From: JANWHQ01 sp963775275
GTDB taxonomy: Bacteria > Pseudomonadota > Alphaproteobacteria > Caulobacterales > Caulobacteraceae
Length of the DNA: 64,000 bases
Direction: 5' to 3'
Assembly (NCBI GenBank): GCA_963775275.1
Contig: CAVZII010000005.1
Coordinates: 124,001 to 188,000 of the forward strand
Positions 43,601 to 51,112 of the stretch are shown one piece after another. The notes beneath the pieces are model-generated. The model was not told the DNA's origin and ran no database searches. It saw only the letters and a program-made list of their open reading frames with translations. Both the position numbers and the translations under genes were made by a program. Each line of letters opens with the position of its first letter. Within the stretch, counting starts at the first letter, position 1.

Positions 43601-45391
43601 ATGACCATTCACAAGCCCATCGACTCCGACGCCGACGCCTCGACCATGACCGGGGCGGAAATGGTGGTGCGCGCCCTCATCGACCAGGGCGTGGACGTGA
43701 TCTTCGGCTATCCGGGCGGCGCGGTGCTGCCGATCTACGACGCCCTGTTCCATGAGAACCGGCTCAGGCACGTGCTGGTGCGCCACGAGCAGGGCGCCGC
43801 CCACGCCGCGGAAGGGTATGCGCGTTCCACCGGCAAGCCGGGCGTGGTTCTGGTCACATCCGGTCCCGGCGCGACCAATGCGGTCACCGGCATCGTCGAC
43901 GCCCTGATGGACTCCATCCCGCTGGTCGTCCTGACCGGCCAGGTCGCGACCCACCTGATCGGCTCAGACGCCTTCCAGGAGGCGGACACCGTCGGGATCA
44001 CCCGCTCGTGCACCAAGCACAACTACCTGGTGAAGCGGGTCGAGGATCTGCCCCACGTGATGCACGAGGCCTTCCACATCGCGACCTCCGGCCGGCCCGG
44101 CCCGGTCGTGGTCGACATCCCCAAGGACGTGCAGTTCGCCGCGGGCCTCTACGTCGGGCCCGAGAAGGCGCGCCACATCCACGCCTACCGGCCCAGGGTC
44201 GAGGGCGACCCCGACAAGATCGCCGAAGCCGTGGAGCTGATCGCCAAGGCGCGCCGACCGATCCTGTACACCGGCGGCGGGATCATCAACTCCGGTCCCA
44301 GGGCCAGCCAGATCCTGCGCGAGCTGGCGCACGAAATCGGCGCGCCGGTCACCTCGACCCTGATGGGCCTGGGCGCCTTTCCGGCGTCCGACCCGCAATG
44401 GCTGGGCATGGTGGGCATGCACGGCTCGTTCGAGGCCAACCACGCCATGCACGACTGCGACGTCATGGTCTGCCTGGGCGCGCGCTTCGACGACCGCGTC
44501 ACCGGGCGGCTGGACGCCTTCTCGCCCGGGTCAAAGAAGATCCACGTCGACATCGATCCATCGTCCATCAACAAGAACATCCTGGTGGACGTCGGCATCG
44601 TCGGCGACGTCGGGAATGTCATGGAGGCGATGCTGAAGGCCTGGCGCGCGCGCCGGCTGAGGCGCCTGGAGCTGTCGGACTGGCAGGCCCGGATCGACGC
44701 CTGGCGCGCCCGCAAGGGCTTCGCCTACCGGCGCGATCCAAAGAAGATCAAGCCGCAGTACGCCATCGAGCGGCTCTACGCCCTGACCCGCGGCAAGGAC
44801 GTCTATGTCACGACCGAAGTGGGCCAGCACCAGATGTGGGCGGCGCAGTTCTTCCACTTCGAGGAGCCCAATCGCTGGATGACGTCCGGCGGGCTCGGCA
44901 CGATGGGCTACGGCCTGCCCGCGGCCGTCGGGGTGCAGATGGCCCACCCGGGAAGCCTGGTCGTCGACATCGCGGGCGAGGCCTCGGTGCAGATGACCAT
45001 GCAGGAGCTCTCAACCGCGGTTCAGTACGGCCTGCCGATCAAGATCTTCATCCTGAACAACGAGTGGATGGGCATGGTGCGCCAGTGGCAGCAGCTGCTG
45101 CACGGCGAGCGCTACAGCCATTCCTATTCCGAGAGCCTGCCGGACTTCGTGAAGCTGGCCGAAGCCTATGGCGCGCTCGGCCTGAGGGCCGAAGACCCCG
45201 ACGAGCTCGACTCCAAGATCACGCAGATGATCGAGTCGAACCTGCCGGTCCTGTTCGACTGCCGGGTGACCAAGGATGAGAACTGCTTCCCGATGATCCC
45301 CTCGGGCAAGGCGCACAATGAGATGATCCTCGGCGACGCAGCGGTCGACCTCGACACGGTGATCGACGAGGAAGGCCGGATCATGGTCTAG
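43601..45391 (+). CDS. ilvB: Acetolactate synthase large subunit
   Basis: Thiamine-diphosphate enzyme that makes acetolactate or acetohydroxybutyrate for valine, leucine and isoleucine. The 596 residues have the N-terminal TPP domain IFGYPGGAVLPIYDALF with the catalytic Glu in VRHEQGAAHAAEGYAR, the FAD/central domain, and the C-terminal TPP-binding SGGLGTMGYGLPAAVGVQMA leading into the GDG-NN-type motif (DIAGEASVQMTMQEL, then NNEWMGMVRQWQQL). Note GEA in place of GDG. ATG 43601 is used; ATG 43577 abuts the terminator T-tract and ATG 43649 is another option. ilvN follows after 36 nt. Confidence 0.95.
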   Translation: MTIHKPIDSDADASTMTGAEMVVRALIDQGVDVIFGYPGGAVLPIYDALFHENRLRHVLVRHEQGAAHAAEGYARSTGKPGVVLVTSGPGATNAVTGIVDALMDSIPLVVLTGQVATHLIGSDAFQEADTVGITRSCTKHNYLVKRVEDLPHVMHEAFHIATSGRPGPVVVDIPKDVQFAAGLYVGPEKARHIHAYRPRVEGDPDKIAEAVELIAKARRPILYTGGGIINSGPRASQILRELAHEIGAPVTSTLMGLGAFPASDPQWLGMVGMHGSFEANHAMHDCDVMVCLGARFDDRVTGRLDAFSPGSKKIHVDIDPSSINKNILVDVGIVGDVGNVMEAMLKAWRARRLRRLELSDWQARIDAWRARKGFAYRRDPKKIKPQYAIERLYALTRGKDVYVTTEVGQHQMWAAQFFHFEEPNRWMTSGGLGTMGYGLPAAVGVQMAHPGSLVVDIAGEASVQMTMQELSTAVQYGLPIKIFILNNEWMGMVRQWQQLLHGERYSHSYSESLPDFVKLAEAYGALGLRAEDPDELDSKITQMIESNLPVLFDCRVTKDENCFPMIPSGKAHNEMILGDAAVDLDTVIDEEGRIMV

Positions 45392-45427
45392 GCCCGCGCC
45401 TGGACCAGACTCTGAAAAGGAGCCGAG

Positions 45428-45946
45428 ATGCCGCCGCGCGTAGACCAGCCGACCGAGAAACGGACCTACGCCGTGCTCGTGGACAACGAGCCGGGCGTGC
45501 TGGCGCGCGTGGTGGGACTGTTCGCAGCGCGCGGCTACAACATCGAGAGCCTGACGGTCGCCGAGACCGACGTGGCGCGGCACGTCTCGCGGATCACCAT
45601 CGTCACCTCGGGCACCGCCCTGATCCTGGAGCAGATCCGCGCCCAGCTCGAGCGCATGGTCTCGGTGCGCGAGGTGCACGACGTCACCCGCGATCCGGCC
45701 GGCGTCGAGCGCGAGCTGGCCTTGATCAAGGTGCGCGGGACCGGCGCGGACCGGATCGAAGCCCTGCGCATAGCCGACATCTTCCGCGCGAGGGTCATCG
45801 ACACGACCCACGAGAGCTTCGTCTTCGAGATCACGGGCGCGCCCTCCAAGATCGACAAGATCATCGACCTGATGCGGCCGCTGGGGCTGGTGGAGCTGTC
45901 GCGCACCGGCGTGCTGTCGATCACGCGCGGCGTCGAGGAACCGTGA
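45428..45946 (+). CDS. ilvN: Acetolactate synthase small (regulatory) subunit
   Basis: Regulatory partner of IlvB that confers valine feedback inhibition. The 172 residues contain the N-terminal ACT domain (YAVLVDNEPGVLARVVGLFA, then RGYNIESLTVAETDV) and the C-terminal ALS_ss domain (RARVIDTTHESFVFEITGAP). An AAAAGGAG ribosome site precedes ATG 45428. The gene is in the ilvB operon and so under the same attenuator. Confidence 0.96.
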   Translation: MPPRVDQPTEKRTYAVLVDNEPGVLARVVGLFAARGYNIESLTVAETDVARHVSRITIVTSGTALILEQIRAQLERMVSVREVHDVTRDPAGVERELALIKVRGTGADRIEALRIADIFRARVIDTTHESFVFEITGAPSKIDKIIDLMRPLGLVELSRTGVLSITRGVEEP

Positions 45947-46103
45947 GGGGAGACTGACGGGTCGGGTCGGTCATGCTCGAATTCTAGTCTCCAGTGGCAA
46001 GCTGAGCCCCAAATGGGCCCGCTCGGCGCGCCCTGCGGCCTTCGCCGCATTGCCATCGCGCCTCCAGGCGTTCACACTTCTGCGAAGATCAAGGAGAGGC
46101 TGG

Positions 46104-46424
46104 ATGCCCACGCTCGCCCCCCTGTTCGTCGCCGCCATGATGGCCGCGGCCGCCCAACCGCCCGCAGCCGCCGCGGGAAACGCCGCTCCGGCCACGGCGC
46201 TGGCCGCCGCACCTGCGGCCACGAACGCGGCGTCGCCCATCGACAATGATCCCGGCGACAAGGTCGTCTGCCGCACCCTGACGCCCACCGGCTCGCGCCT
46301 TGGCGGCACGCGCGTTTGCCGCACGCAGCGGCAATGGAGCCTGATCAACCGCGACGCCAAGGACCTGGTCGATGATGCGCAGCAGAACTCCCTGCACTAC
46401 CAGCGGCAATACGGTGGCGGTTGA
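46104..46424 (+). CDS. Small exported protein with CR-TGSRLGGTRVC motif (paralogue A)
   Basis: A 106-residue protein with an Ala-rich hydrophobic N terminus (signal peptide) from ATG 46104, preceded by AAGGAGAGG. The conserved core is GDKVVCRTLTPTGSRLGGTR followed by VCRTQRQWSLINRDAKDLVD. The two cysteines, 20 residues apart, may form a disulfide in the periplasm. I know this motif from unnamed small proteins of Caulobacterales and sphingomonads; no function is established. A second copy follows 60 nt downstream. Confidence 0.78.
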   Translation: MPTLAPLFVAAMMAAAAQPPAAAAGNAAPATALAAAPAATNAASPIDNDPGDKVVCRTLTPTGSRLGGTRVCRTQRQWSLINRDAKDLVDDAQQNSLHYQRQYGGG

Positions 46425-46484
46425 TGCGGCGGTCGGCGCATCGGCGGCCAGAGCCTCAAACTCCCTGCTTCACATGAGGACATC

Positions 46485-46778
46485 ATGATCACAGGTCTCA
46501 TCGCTCTGATGGCAGCCGCTGCGGCGGCATCTTCCGGCTCGCCCCAGCCGGCGCCCGCGCCGGCCGCCGCGCCAGCGGCCGCCAGCGCCGCGCCCGCGGA
46601 CACCGACTCGGGGGACAAGGTCATTTGCCGCGTGATGACGCCGACAGGCTCGAGGCTGGGCGGCACGCGCGTCTGCCGCACCCAGCGGCAGTGGAGCGTG
46701 ATCAACCGCGACGCCAAGGACCTGGTCAACGACGCCACCACAGGCGCTGATCACTACACCCCGCAGCGCGGCGGTTAG
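46485..46778 (+). CDS. Small exported protein with CR-TGSRLGGTRVC motif (paralogue B)
   Basis: A 97-residue tandem paralogue. The core is GDKVICRVMTPTGSRLGGTR then VCRTQRQWSVINRDAKDLVN, nearly the same as paralogue A, while the N-terminal half is a different Ala/Pro-rich stretch and the C terminus differs (ATTGADHYTPQRGG versus DAQQNSLHYQRQYGGG). The duplication is therefore old enough for the non-core parts to diverge. Unknown function. Confidence 0.78.
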   Translation: MITGLIALMAAAAAASSGSPQPAPAPAAAPAAASAAPADTDSGDKVICRVMTPTGSRLGGTRVCRTQRQWSVINRDAKDLVNDATTGADHYTPQRGG

Positions 46779-46783
46779 CCGGG

Positions 46784-46815
46784 TTCTTCAATCCCTAACC
46801 CATTGCGCCTATATT
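46784..46815 (+). promoter_or_regulatory. Possible promoter of ssrA
   Basis: TATATT at 46810-46815 is a good -10 element ahead of the tmRNA. A weak -35-like TTCAAT lies at 46787-46792 with a 17-nt spacer. This is a suggestion only, from position and AT content. Confidence 0.3.
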
Positions 46816-46839
46816 GAGTGGGTTCGGCCTCGGTCGGAC

Positions 46840-47146
46840 TATGGAGATAAACGCGCGCGAAATAAGCGATCTGGACCCGGGTGCGATTCCCGGCGGCTCC
46901 ACCAATCCCTTGGCCGGGTTATCGCCGGCGAGCATGGGGCCGATCAGCTTCGACAGGCGTGTAAAGGCGTGGCTTTCTCTCGGCTCGGCTCACCGTTATC
47001 GGGCTTATCTTAGATGCGAACGATAACTTCGCTCCTGAGTACGCCCTCGCCGCGTAATGCGTGAGGTCGTATTCGACCTGAAGCCCTAGGCCTTAGCCGG
47101 TCTAGGCGGGGCTCGGAGGGGGCCTGGCAACAGAACCCCTCCACCT
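46840..47146 (+). ncRNA. ssrA: tmRNA, circularly permuted two-piece form
   Basis: Trans-translation RNA that releases stalled ribosomes and tags nascent proteins for ClpXP. The acceptor piece comes first and ends with a T-arm-like GGTGCGATTCCCGG and GGCTCCACCA at 46895-46904. After a spacer of about 31 nt the coding piece starts GGGGCC at 46936, which pairs with GGCTCC and includes a G-U third pair, the alanyl-tRNA synthetase identity. GCTTCGACAGG follows, and the tag frame at 47016-47057 reads ANDNFAPEYALAA then TAA. The closing helix GGAGGGG/CCCCTCC is at 47115-47142. The permuted order is typical of alphaproteobacteria. The outer ends are approximate. Confidence 0.95.
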
Positions 47147-47285
47147 TCCCCTTCCTTGAGACCAAAGCGCGACGCCTGCCGATTGTGCGGGCGCCGGAGA
47201 CCGCCGCCCCCTTCCTCGGGTCCGGCTTTTCGGCGCGCTGGCGAGGGAGTAGGCTTCATCTCCTCAAGTCAGTTGCAAGTCGGAC

Positions 47286-47774
47286 ATGTCCAGCACCCCT
47301 CCGTCCAAGGATCTCATGCACTACGACGCCATGGCGCAGGAGGCGCTGAGGGGCGTGGTGAAGATGGCGCTCAAGCGCGCGGCCTCTCCCCAGGGCCTGC
47401 CGGGCGATCATCATTTCTACATCACCTTCAAGAGCCGGGCGCCGGGCGTATCCGGGCCGCCGGACCTGCTGGCTCAGTACCCGGACGAGATGAAGATCGT
47501 TCTCCAGCACCAGTTCTGGGACCTGGCGCCGGGCGAGACCTTCTTCGCCGTCACCCTGATGTTCGGCGGCCAGCCCAAGCGGCTGTCGGTCCCCTATGCG
47601 GCGATCACCCGCTTCCATGATCCGAGCGTACCCTTCGTCCTGCCCTTCGACGCCCCCGAGCCGGCCGCCTTCCAGGCCGAGCCGGCGGCCGAGGCGTCCC
47701 TGCCCGCCCCTGAGCCGGCGCCCGCCGCAGAGGAGGCAAACGTCGTGTCGCTCGACACGTTCAGGAAGAAATGA
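47286..47774 (+). CDS. sspB: SspB-alpha, adaptor for ssrA-tagged proteins to ClpXP
   Basis: A 162-residue SspB-family protein that binds the tmRNA tag and tethers it to ClpX. The tag-binding domain has HHFYITFKSRAPGV, MKIVLQHQFWDLAPGETFFA, VTLMFGGQPKRLSVPYAAIT and FHDPSVPFVLPF. After a Pro/Ala/Glu-rich linker the C-terminal VVSLDTFRKK is the ClpX-binding (XB) tail. The gene lies about 140 nt after ssrA on the same strand, so adaptor and tag RNA are neighbours. Its stop overlaps the first start codon of the C13 peptidase gene (ATGA). Confidence 0.92.
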   Translation: MSSTPPSKDLMHYDAMAQEALRGVVKMALKRAASPQGLPGDHHFYITFKSRAPGVSGPPDLLAQYPDEMKIVLQHQFWDLAPGETFFAVTLMFGGQPKRLSVPYAAITRFHDPSVPFVLPFDAPEPAAFQAEPAAEASLPAPEPAPAAEEANVVSLDTFRKK

Positions 47775-47798
47775 GCCGGCAGGAAGAAATGAGCCGGC
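47763..47798 (+). repeat. 18-bp tandem repeat covering a translation start
   Basis: AGGAAGAAATGAGCCGGC occurs twice in direct tandem at 47763-47780 and 47781-47798. Each unit carries a ribosome site (AGGAAG) and ATG. The first ATGA overlaps the sspB stop; the second creates another start for the C13 gene. The two copies are identical, so the duplication is recent. Confidence 0.9.
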
Positions 47799-48610
47799 CC
47801 GGTCACGCTGCGCTCTTCGCGCTGGCCCTCTTGCTGGCCTGCGGGCTGGGTTGGGCGAGGCCTGCGCGCGCCGGCGGGCCATTCTCGAACTGGGCGGCGG
47901 TGGTGGTCGCCGGCGACTACCGCGCCCACTCCGGCGCGCCGTCCGAGGCCTTCGACAACGCCCGGCGCGACGTGGGCGAAGCCCTGATCGAGGCGGGCTT
48001 CTCGCCGCAGAATATGCAGGAGTTCTCGGTCCAGCCGCAGGACTACCCCGCCGAGCACGTGATGCAGAGCGATCCGGGCCTCATCGGCCAGCAGCTGACC
48101 CAGCTCGCGGCCCAGGCCAAGGAGGGATGCCTCGTCTATTTCACCTCCCACGGCTCGCCTGCGGGCGTAGTGGTCGGGACGGGCCTGCTGTCCCCGGCGG
48201 GGCTGTCGCAGATCGTCGATGACGCCTGCGGCTCGCGTCCGACGGTAGTGATCATCTCGGCCTGTTTTTCGGGGGTCTTCGTGCCGCCCCTGTCGCGGCC
48301 GGACCGGATGGTGCTGACCGCGGCGCGGCCCGACCGATCCTCGTTCGGTTGCGGCGAAGCCGACCGCTATCCCTACTTCGACGCCTGCATGCTGGAGACG
48401 CTGCCCCAGGCGCATGACTTCGCGACGCTCGGCCGCGAGGTCCAGGCCTGTGTCGCCGCCAAGGAGAAAGCCACGGGCATGGCGCCGCCATCCGAGCCCC
48501 AGCTGTTCCTGGGCTCGCAGCTGCGCCCGCTGGTCCCCTTCTATCCGCTGGAGATACGCCAACAGGCCTCGAACGCGTCAGCGCTTTCGTCCACCCGCCG
48601 GGCGCCCTAG
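47771..48610 (+). CDS. Peptidase C13 (legumain/caspase-fold) family exported protein
   Basis: A clan CD cysteine peptidase. The catalytic His is in CLVYFTSHGSPAGVVVG and the Cys in TVVIISACFSGVFVPPL, the conserved His-Gly and Ala-Cys-x-Ser-Gly pattern. The N terminus has a signal peptide (LFALALLLACGLGWARPARA), so it acts in the periplasm. Two starts exist because of an 18-bp duplication: ATG 47771 (six extra residues) and ATG 47789. It follows sspB with an ATGA overlap and precedes the pseudo-beta-lactamase gene by 29 nt. The substrate is unknown. Confidence 0.82.
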   Translation: MSRQEEMSRPGHAALFALALLLACGLGWARPARAGGPFSNWAAVVVAGDYRAHSGAPSEAFDNARRDVGEALIEAGFSPQNMQEFSVQPQDYPAEHVMQSDPGLIGQQLTQLAAQAKEGCLVYFTSHGSPAGVVVGTGLLSPAGLSQIVDDACGSRPTVVIISACFSGVFVPPLSRPDRMVLTAARPDRSSFGCGEADRYPYFDACMLETLPQAHDFATLGREVQACVAAKEKATGMAPPSEPQLFLGSQLRPLVPFYPLEIRQQASNASALSSTRRAP

Positions 48611-48639
48611 AACTCCCCGGTCCAGCCGGAGCGGGCGTC

Positions 48640-50721
48640 ATGGGTTTCAAGGCGAGCAGCGGCGCGGCCGTGTTCGCGGCCGCGGCCGTGATGCTCCTGG
48701 CTGGCGCCGGCCTGGCGCAGGACCAGGGCCGGCCGGGCGTTGCGGCGACGCCGGCGGCGGTCTCGAGCGCTCCCGCTCCCACCGGGCCGGCCATCGCCGC
48801 GCCTGCGCCGAGCCTTCGGCTCGCGCCCGGCGAGCCGATTCCTGCGGCCGAACTGGAAGCCTTCGTCGACGGCGTCGTGGGCTCGGCCATGGCGCGCGAC
48901 CACATCGCCGGCGCTGTCGTCACCGTGGTCCAGAACGGCCAGGTCGTGCTCGACAAGGGGTATGGCGTCGATCGCCGCGCCCCCGCACGGGCCGTAGATC
49001 CGCAGCGCACCCTGTTCCGCCTCGGCCAGGTGACGCGGACCTTCACCTGGCCCCTGGTCATGCGCGAGATCGAGGACAGGCGAATTCGGCTCGACGCGCC
49101 CGTCAACGTCTACCTGCCGGTCAAGGACCATATCCCCGACCACGGCTTCAAGCGGCCCGTCACTGTCCAGGACCTCCTGACCCACACCGAAGGCTTCGAG
49201 GTCCGGACCTTCGGCCAGCTGATCGAGAAGAACCCCGCGCGAATCCGCCCGCTCGAGACCTACCTCAGGCAGGAGCGGCCAGGGCGCGTGCGCCCGCCCG
49301 GCGGCGCGCCCGCCGACACCCTCTATGGCGCGGCGCTGGCCGGCGAGGCGCTGACGCAGGTCACCGGCAAGACGCCGCAGGCTCTGGTGGAGAGCGCGAT
49401 CACCCAGCCCCTGGGCATGACTCGCACGACCCTGCGCGAACCCTATCCGCACCGCGCGGACCTTCCCGCGCCGATGGATCCCCGCCTGGCGGCCGACGTA
49501 TCGGAAGGCTTCCACTGGACGGGCGTCGGCTACCGGGCGCGCCCGTTCGAGTACATGACCCAGGTCGCGCCCGCAGCTTCAGCCTCCTCCACGGGGGCGG
49601 ACATGGCGCGCTGGATGCTGGCCATCCTGGGAGACGGGACGTCGGAAGGCGCGACCATCTACAGCCCCGCCATCGCCAGGGACTTCCGCGCGTCCCTGCC
49701 GGCGCCGGCGCCTGGCGCGCCGGGCTGGGCCTACGGCTTCGCCCAGTATCCGATGGCCGGCGGACTGTCGGGCCAGGGCCAGAGCGGCGCCACCCTTTCG
49801 TTCAGATCGAGCCTGGTCACCGTTCCCGCCCTGGGTCTCGGCGTCTTCGTCGCCGGCAACACCGACACCTCGGGGCCGCTGACGGTGGAGCTGCCGCAGC
49901 GCATCGTGGCGCGCTTCTACGGGCCGCCAGCCTCGCCGGCCCTCGACGGCTCGACCTGGCTCAAGGCCCACGCCGCGGCCTTCGCCGGCGCCTACCTTTC
50001 CACGGCGCGGGCGTACGGACGCCTCGAAGGCTTCATCGACCTCATCGGCGGCGCGACCAAGGTCAGGGTCACGAGCAACGGCGTCCTGGTCACGCCTGGC
50101 CAGGGCGGACCGCGGCGCTGGCTGCCGGAGCCCGGCGCCGCGATGGACGCCCCGTACGTGAGGTTCCGCGAGGTCGGCGGCTCGGCGACGCTGGTCTTCG
50201 AGATGAAGGACCGGCGCGCGCGCCGCTGGTTCGCGCCCTCGGGCGAGGCGGCGTTCGAGCGGGCGGGTCTTGTGACCCGGCCGTGGCTGATGGATCTCCT
50301 GGCGATCGCCACGGCGGCGGCGGCGGTCGCGGCGCTGGCGGGACTGTTCGCCCGTAGCCGGCGTGATCTTCGCCAGACCACCGCCCAGTCGCGCGCCGAC
50401 GCGGCGCAGCTGTCCGGTTCGGTCGCATGGCTCACCGCCATGGCCTGTTTCGCGGTCTGGAAGATGGGTTCGTCGGACGCAGCGAGCCTCGCCTGGCATT
50501 GGCCCGGTCCGTGGTTGCTGGTGGCTTCGGCCGCGGCGGTCGTGGCGGCGCTGATGACCGTCGTCTGCCTGGCCCTGCTTCCGGCCGCGTGGCGCGGCGG
50601 GCGCCGGCTGGACAGCTGGACCGCCGTCCGCAAGGCTCGTTTCACGGTCGCCACGGTCATCTTCGCCCTGTTCGCGCTGGAGCTCGGGCTTCTAGGCGCG
50701 CTCGAGCCCTGGAGCCGCTGA
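48640..50721 (+). CDS. Membrane protein with catalytically dead class C beta-lactamase-like domain
   Basis: A 693-residue protein: signal peptide (VFAAAAVMLLAGAGLAQDQ), a class C beta-lactamase/serine-hydrolase domain (about residues 70-420), an extracytoplasmic region, then about four membrane helices from residue 545 on (such as LLAIATAAAAVAALAGLF). The fold is clear from VTVQDLLTHTEGFEVRTFGQ and ITQPLGMTRTTLRE. All catalytic motifs are altered: S-x-x-K reads QVTR in FRLGQVTRTFTW, Y-x-N reads DTL before YGAALAG, and the HxG/KTG strand reads GQSGATLSF. It should bind rather than cleave its ligand, perhaps a peptidoglycan or D-amino-acid compound. It follows the C13 peptidase by 29 nt. Confidence 0.82.
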   Translation: MGFKASSGAAVFAAAAVMLLAGAGLAQDQGRPGVAATPAAVSSAPAPTGPAIAAPAPSLRLAPGEPIPAAELEAFVDGVVGSAMARDHIAGAVVTVVQNGQVVLDKGYGVDRRAPARAVDPQRTLFRLGQVTRTFTWPLVMREIEDRRIRLDAPVNVYLPVKDHIPDHGFKRPVTVQDLLTHTEGFEVRTFGQLIEKNPARIRPLETYLRQERPGRVRPPGGAPADTLYGAALAGEALTQVTGKTPQALVESAITQPLGMTRTTLREPYPHRADLPAPMDPRLAADVSEGFHWTGVGYRARPFEYMTQVAPAASASSTGADMARWMLAILGDGTSEGATIYSPAIARDFRASLPAPAPGAPGWAYGFAQYPMAGGLSGQGQSGATLSFRSSLVTVPALGLGVFVAGNTDTSGPLTVELPQRIVARFYGPPASPALDGSTWLKAHAAAFAGAYLSTARAYGRLEGFIDLIGGATKVRVTSNGVLVTPGQGGPRRWLPEPGAAMDAPYVRFREVGGSATLVFEMKDRRARRWFAPSGEAAFERAGLVTRPWLMDLLAIATAAAAVAALAGLFARSRRDLRQTTAQSRADAAQLSGSVAWLTAMACFAVWKMGSSDAASLAWHWPGPWLLVASAAAVVAALMTVVCLALLPAAWRGGRRLDSWTAVRKARFTVATVIFALFALELGLLGALEPWSR

Positions 50722-50734
50722 GGCCCCGCCCGAT

Positions 50735-51112
50735 TCACCGCGGCAAGATCGCCACGGTGATGCGCTCGCGCTCGCCGGGCGTGCGCTCGACCAGCAGCCG
50801 GCCGACCTGGGCGTCGTCGTGGTAGGCGTAGCCCTTGCAGGCGTCCAGGATCGCCTTGGCCAGGTTGTCGAGGTCGAGCCAGGGCGGATCGCCCACATAA
50901 TCCATCCGGATGTCCACCGAGACCTCGGACCACGACGGCCGCGACCCGCGCCACTCCTTGCGGAAGAACTCATAGATAAGGGGCTTGTAGACCTTGGCCT
51001 GGGTCGAGAGGCCCTCGACCGTGATCTCGAGCCCTCCGCCCGCCAGCTCGCGCGCACGGACCTTGCCACGGCCGATCCACCCGCTGTCTGACGTGTGGAC
51101 CGGAACGCTCAG
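50735..51112 (-). CDS. RusA-like Holliday junction resolvase family protein, apparent CTG start
   Basis: A 125-residue protein of the RusA endonuclease family, which cuts four-way junctions and is usually phage-derived. The metal-binding segment DPPWLDLDNLAKAILDACKG followed by YHDDAQVGRLLVERT shows the D-x-D-N, Lys and DD pattern. No ATG, GTG or TTG is available in frame before the conserved SDSGWIGRGKVRARELAG; CTG at 51112 overlaps the ybjQ stop as CTGA and is the only plausible initiator. It appears to be co-transcribed with ybjQ. No phage genes surround it. Confidence 0.7.
   Translation of the reverse strand: MSVPVHTSDSGWIGRGKVRARELAGGGLEITVEGLSTQAKVYKPLIYEFFRKEWRGSRPSWSEVSVDIRMDYVGDPPWLDLDNLAKAILDACKGYAYHDDAQVGRLLVERTPGERERITVAILPR

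Noticed and set aside
46870..46904. Stand-alone tRNA suggested by a T-arm and CCA end
   Set aside because: No anticodon stem or D-arm precedes it, and the downstream GGGGCC piece pairs with it, as in permuted tmRNA.
46814..47026. 70-codon open frame over the tmRNA gene
   Set aside because: It lies across the acceptor and coding pieces of ssrA; the RNA explains the conservation and the frame has no protein features.
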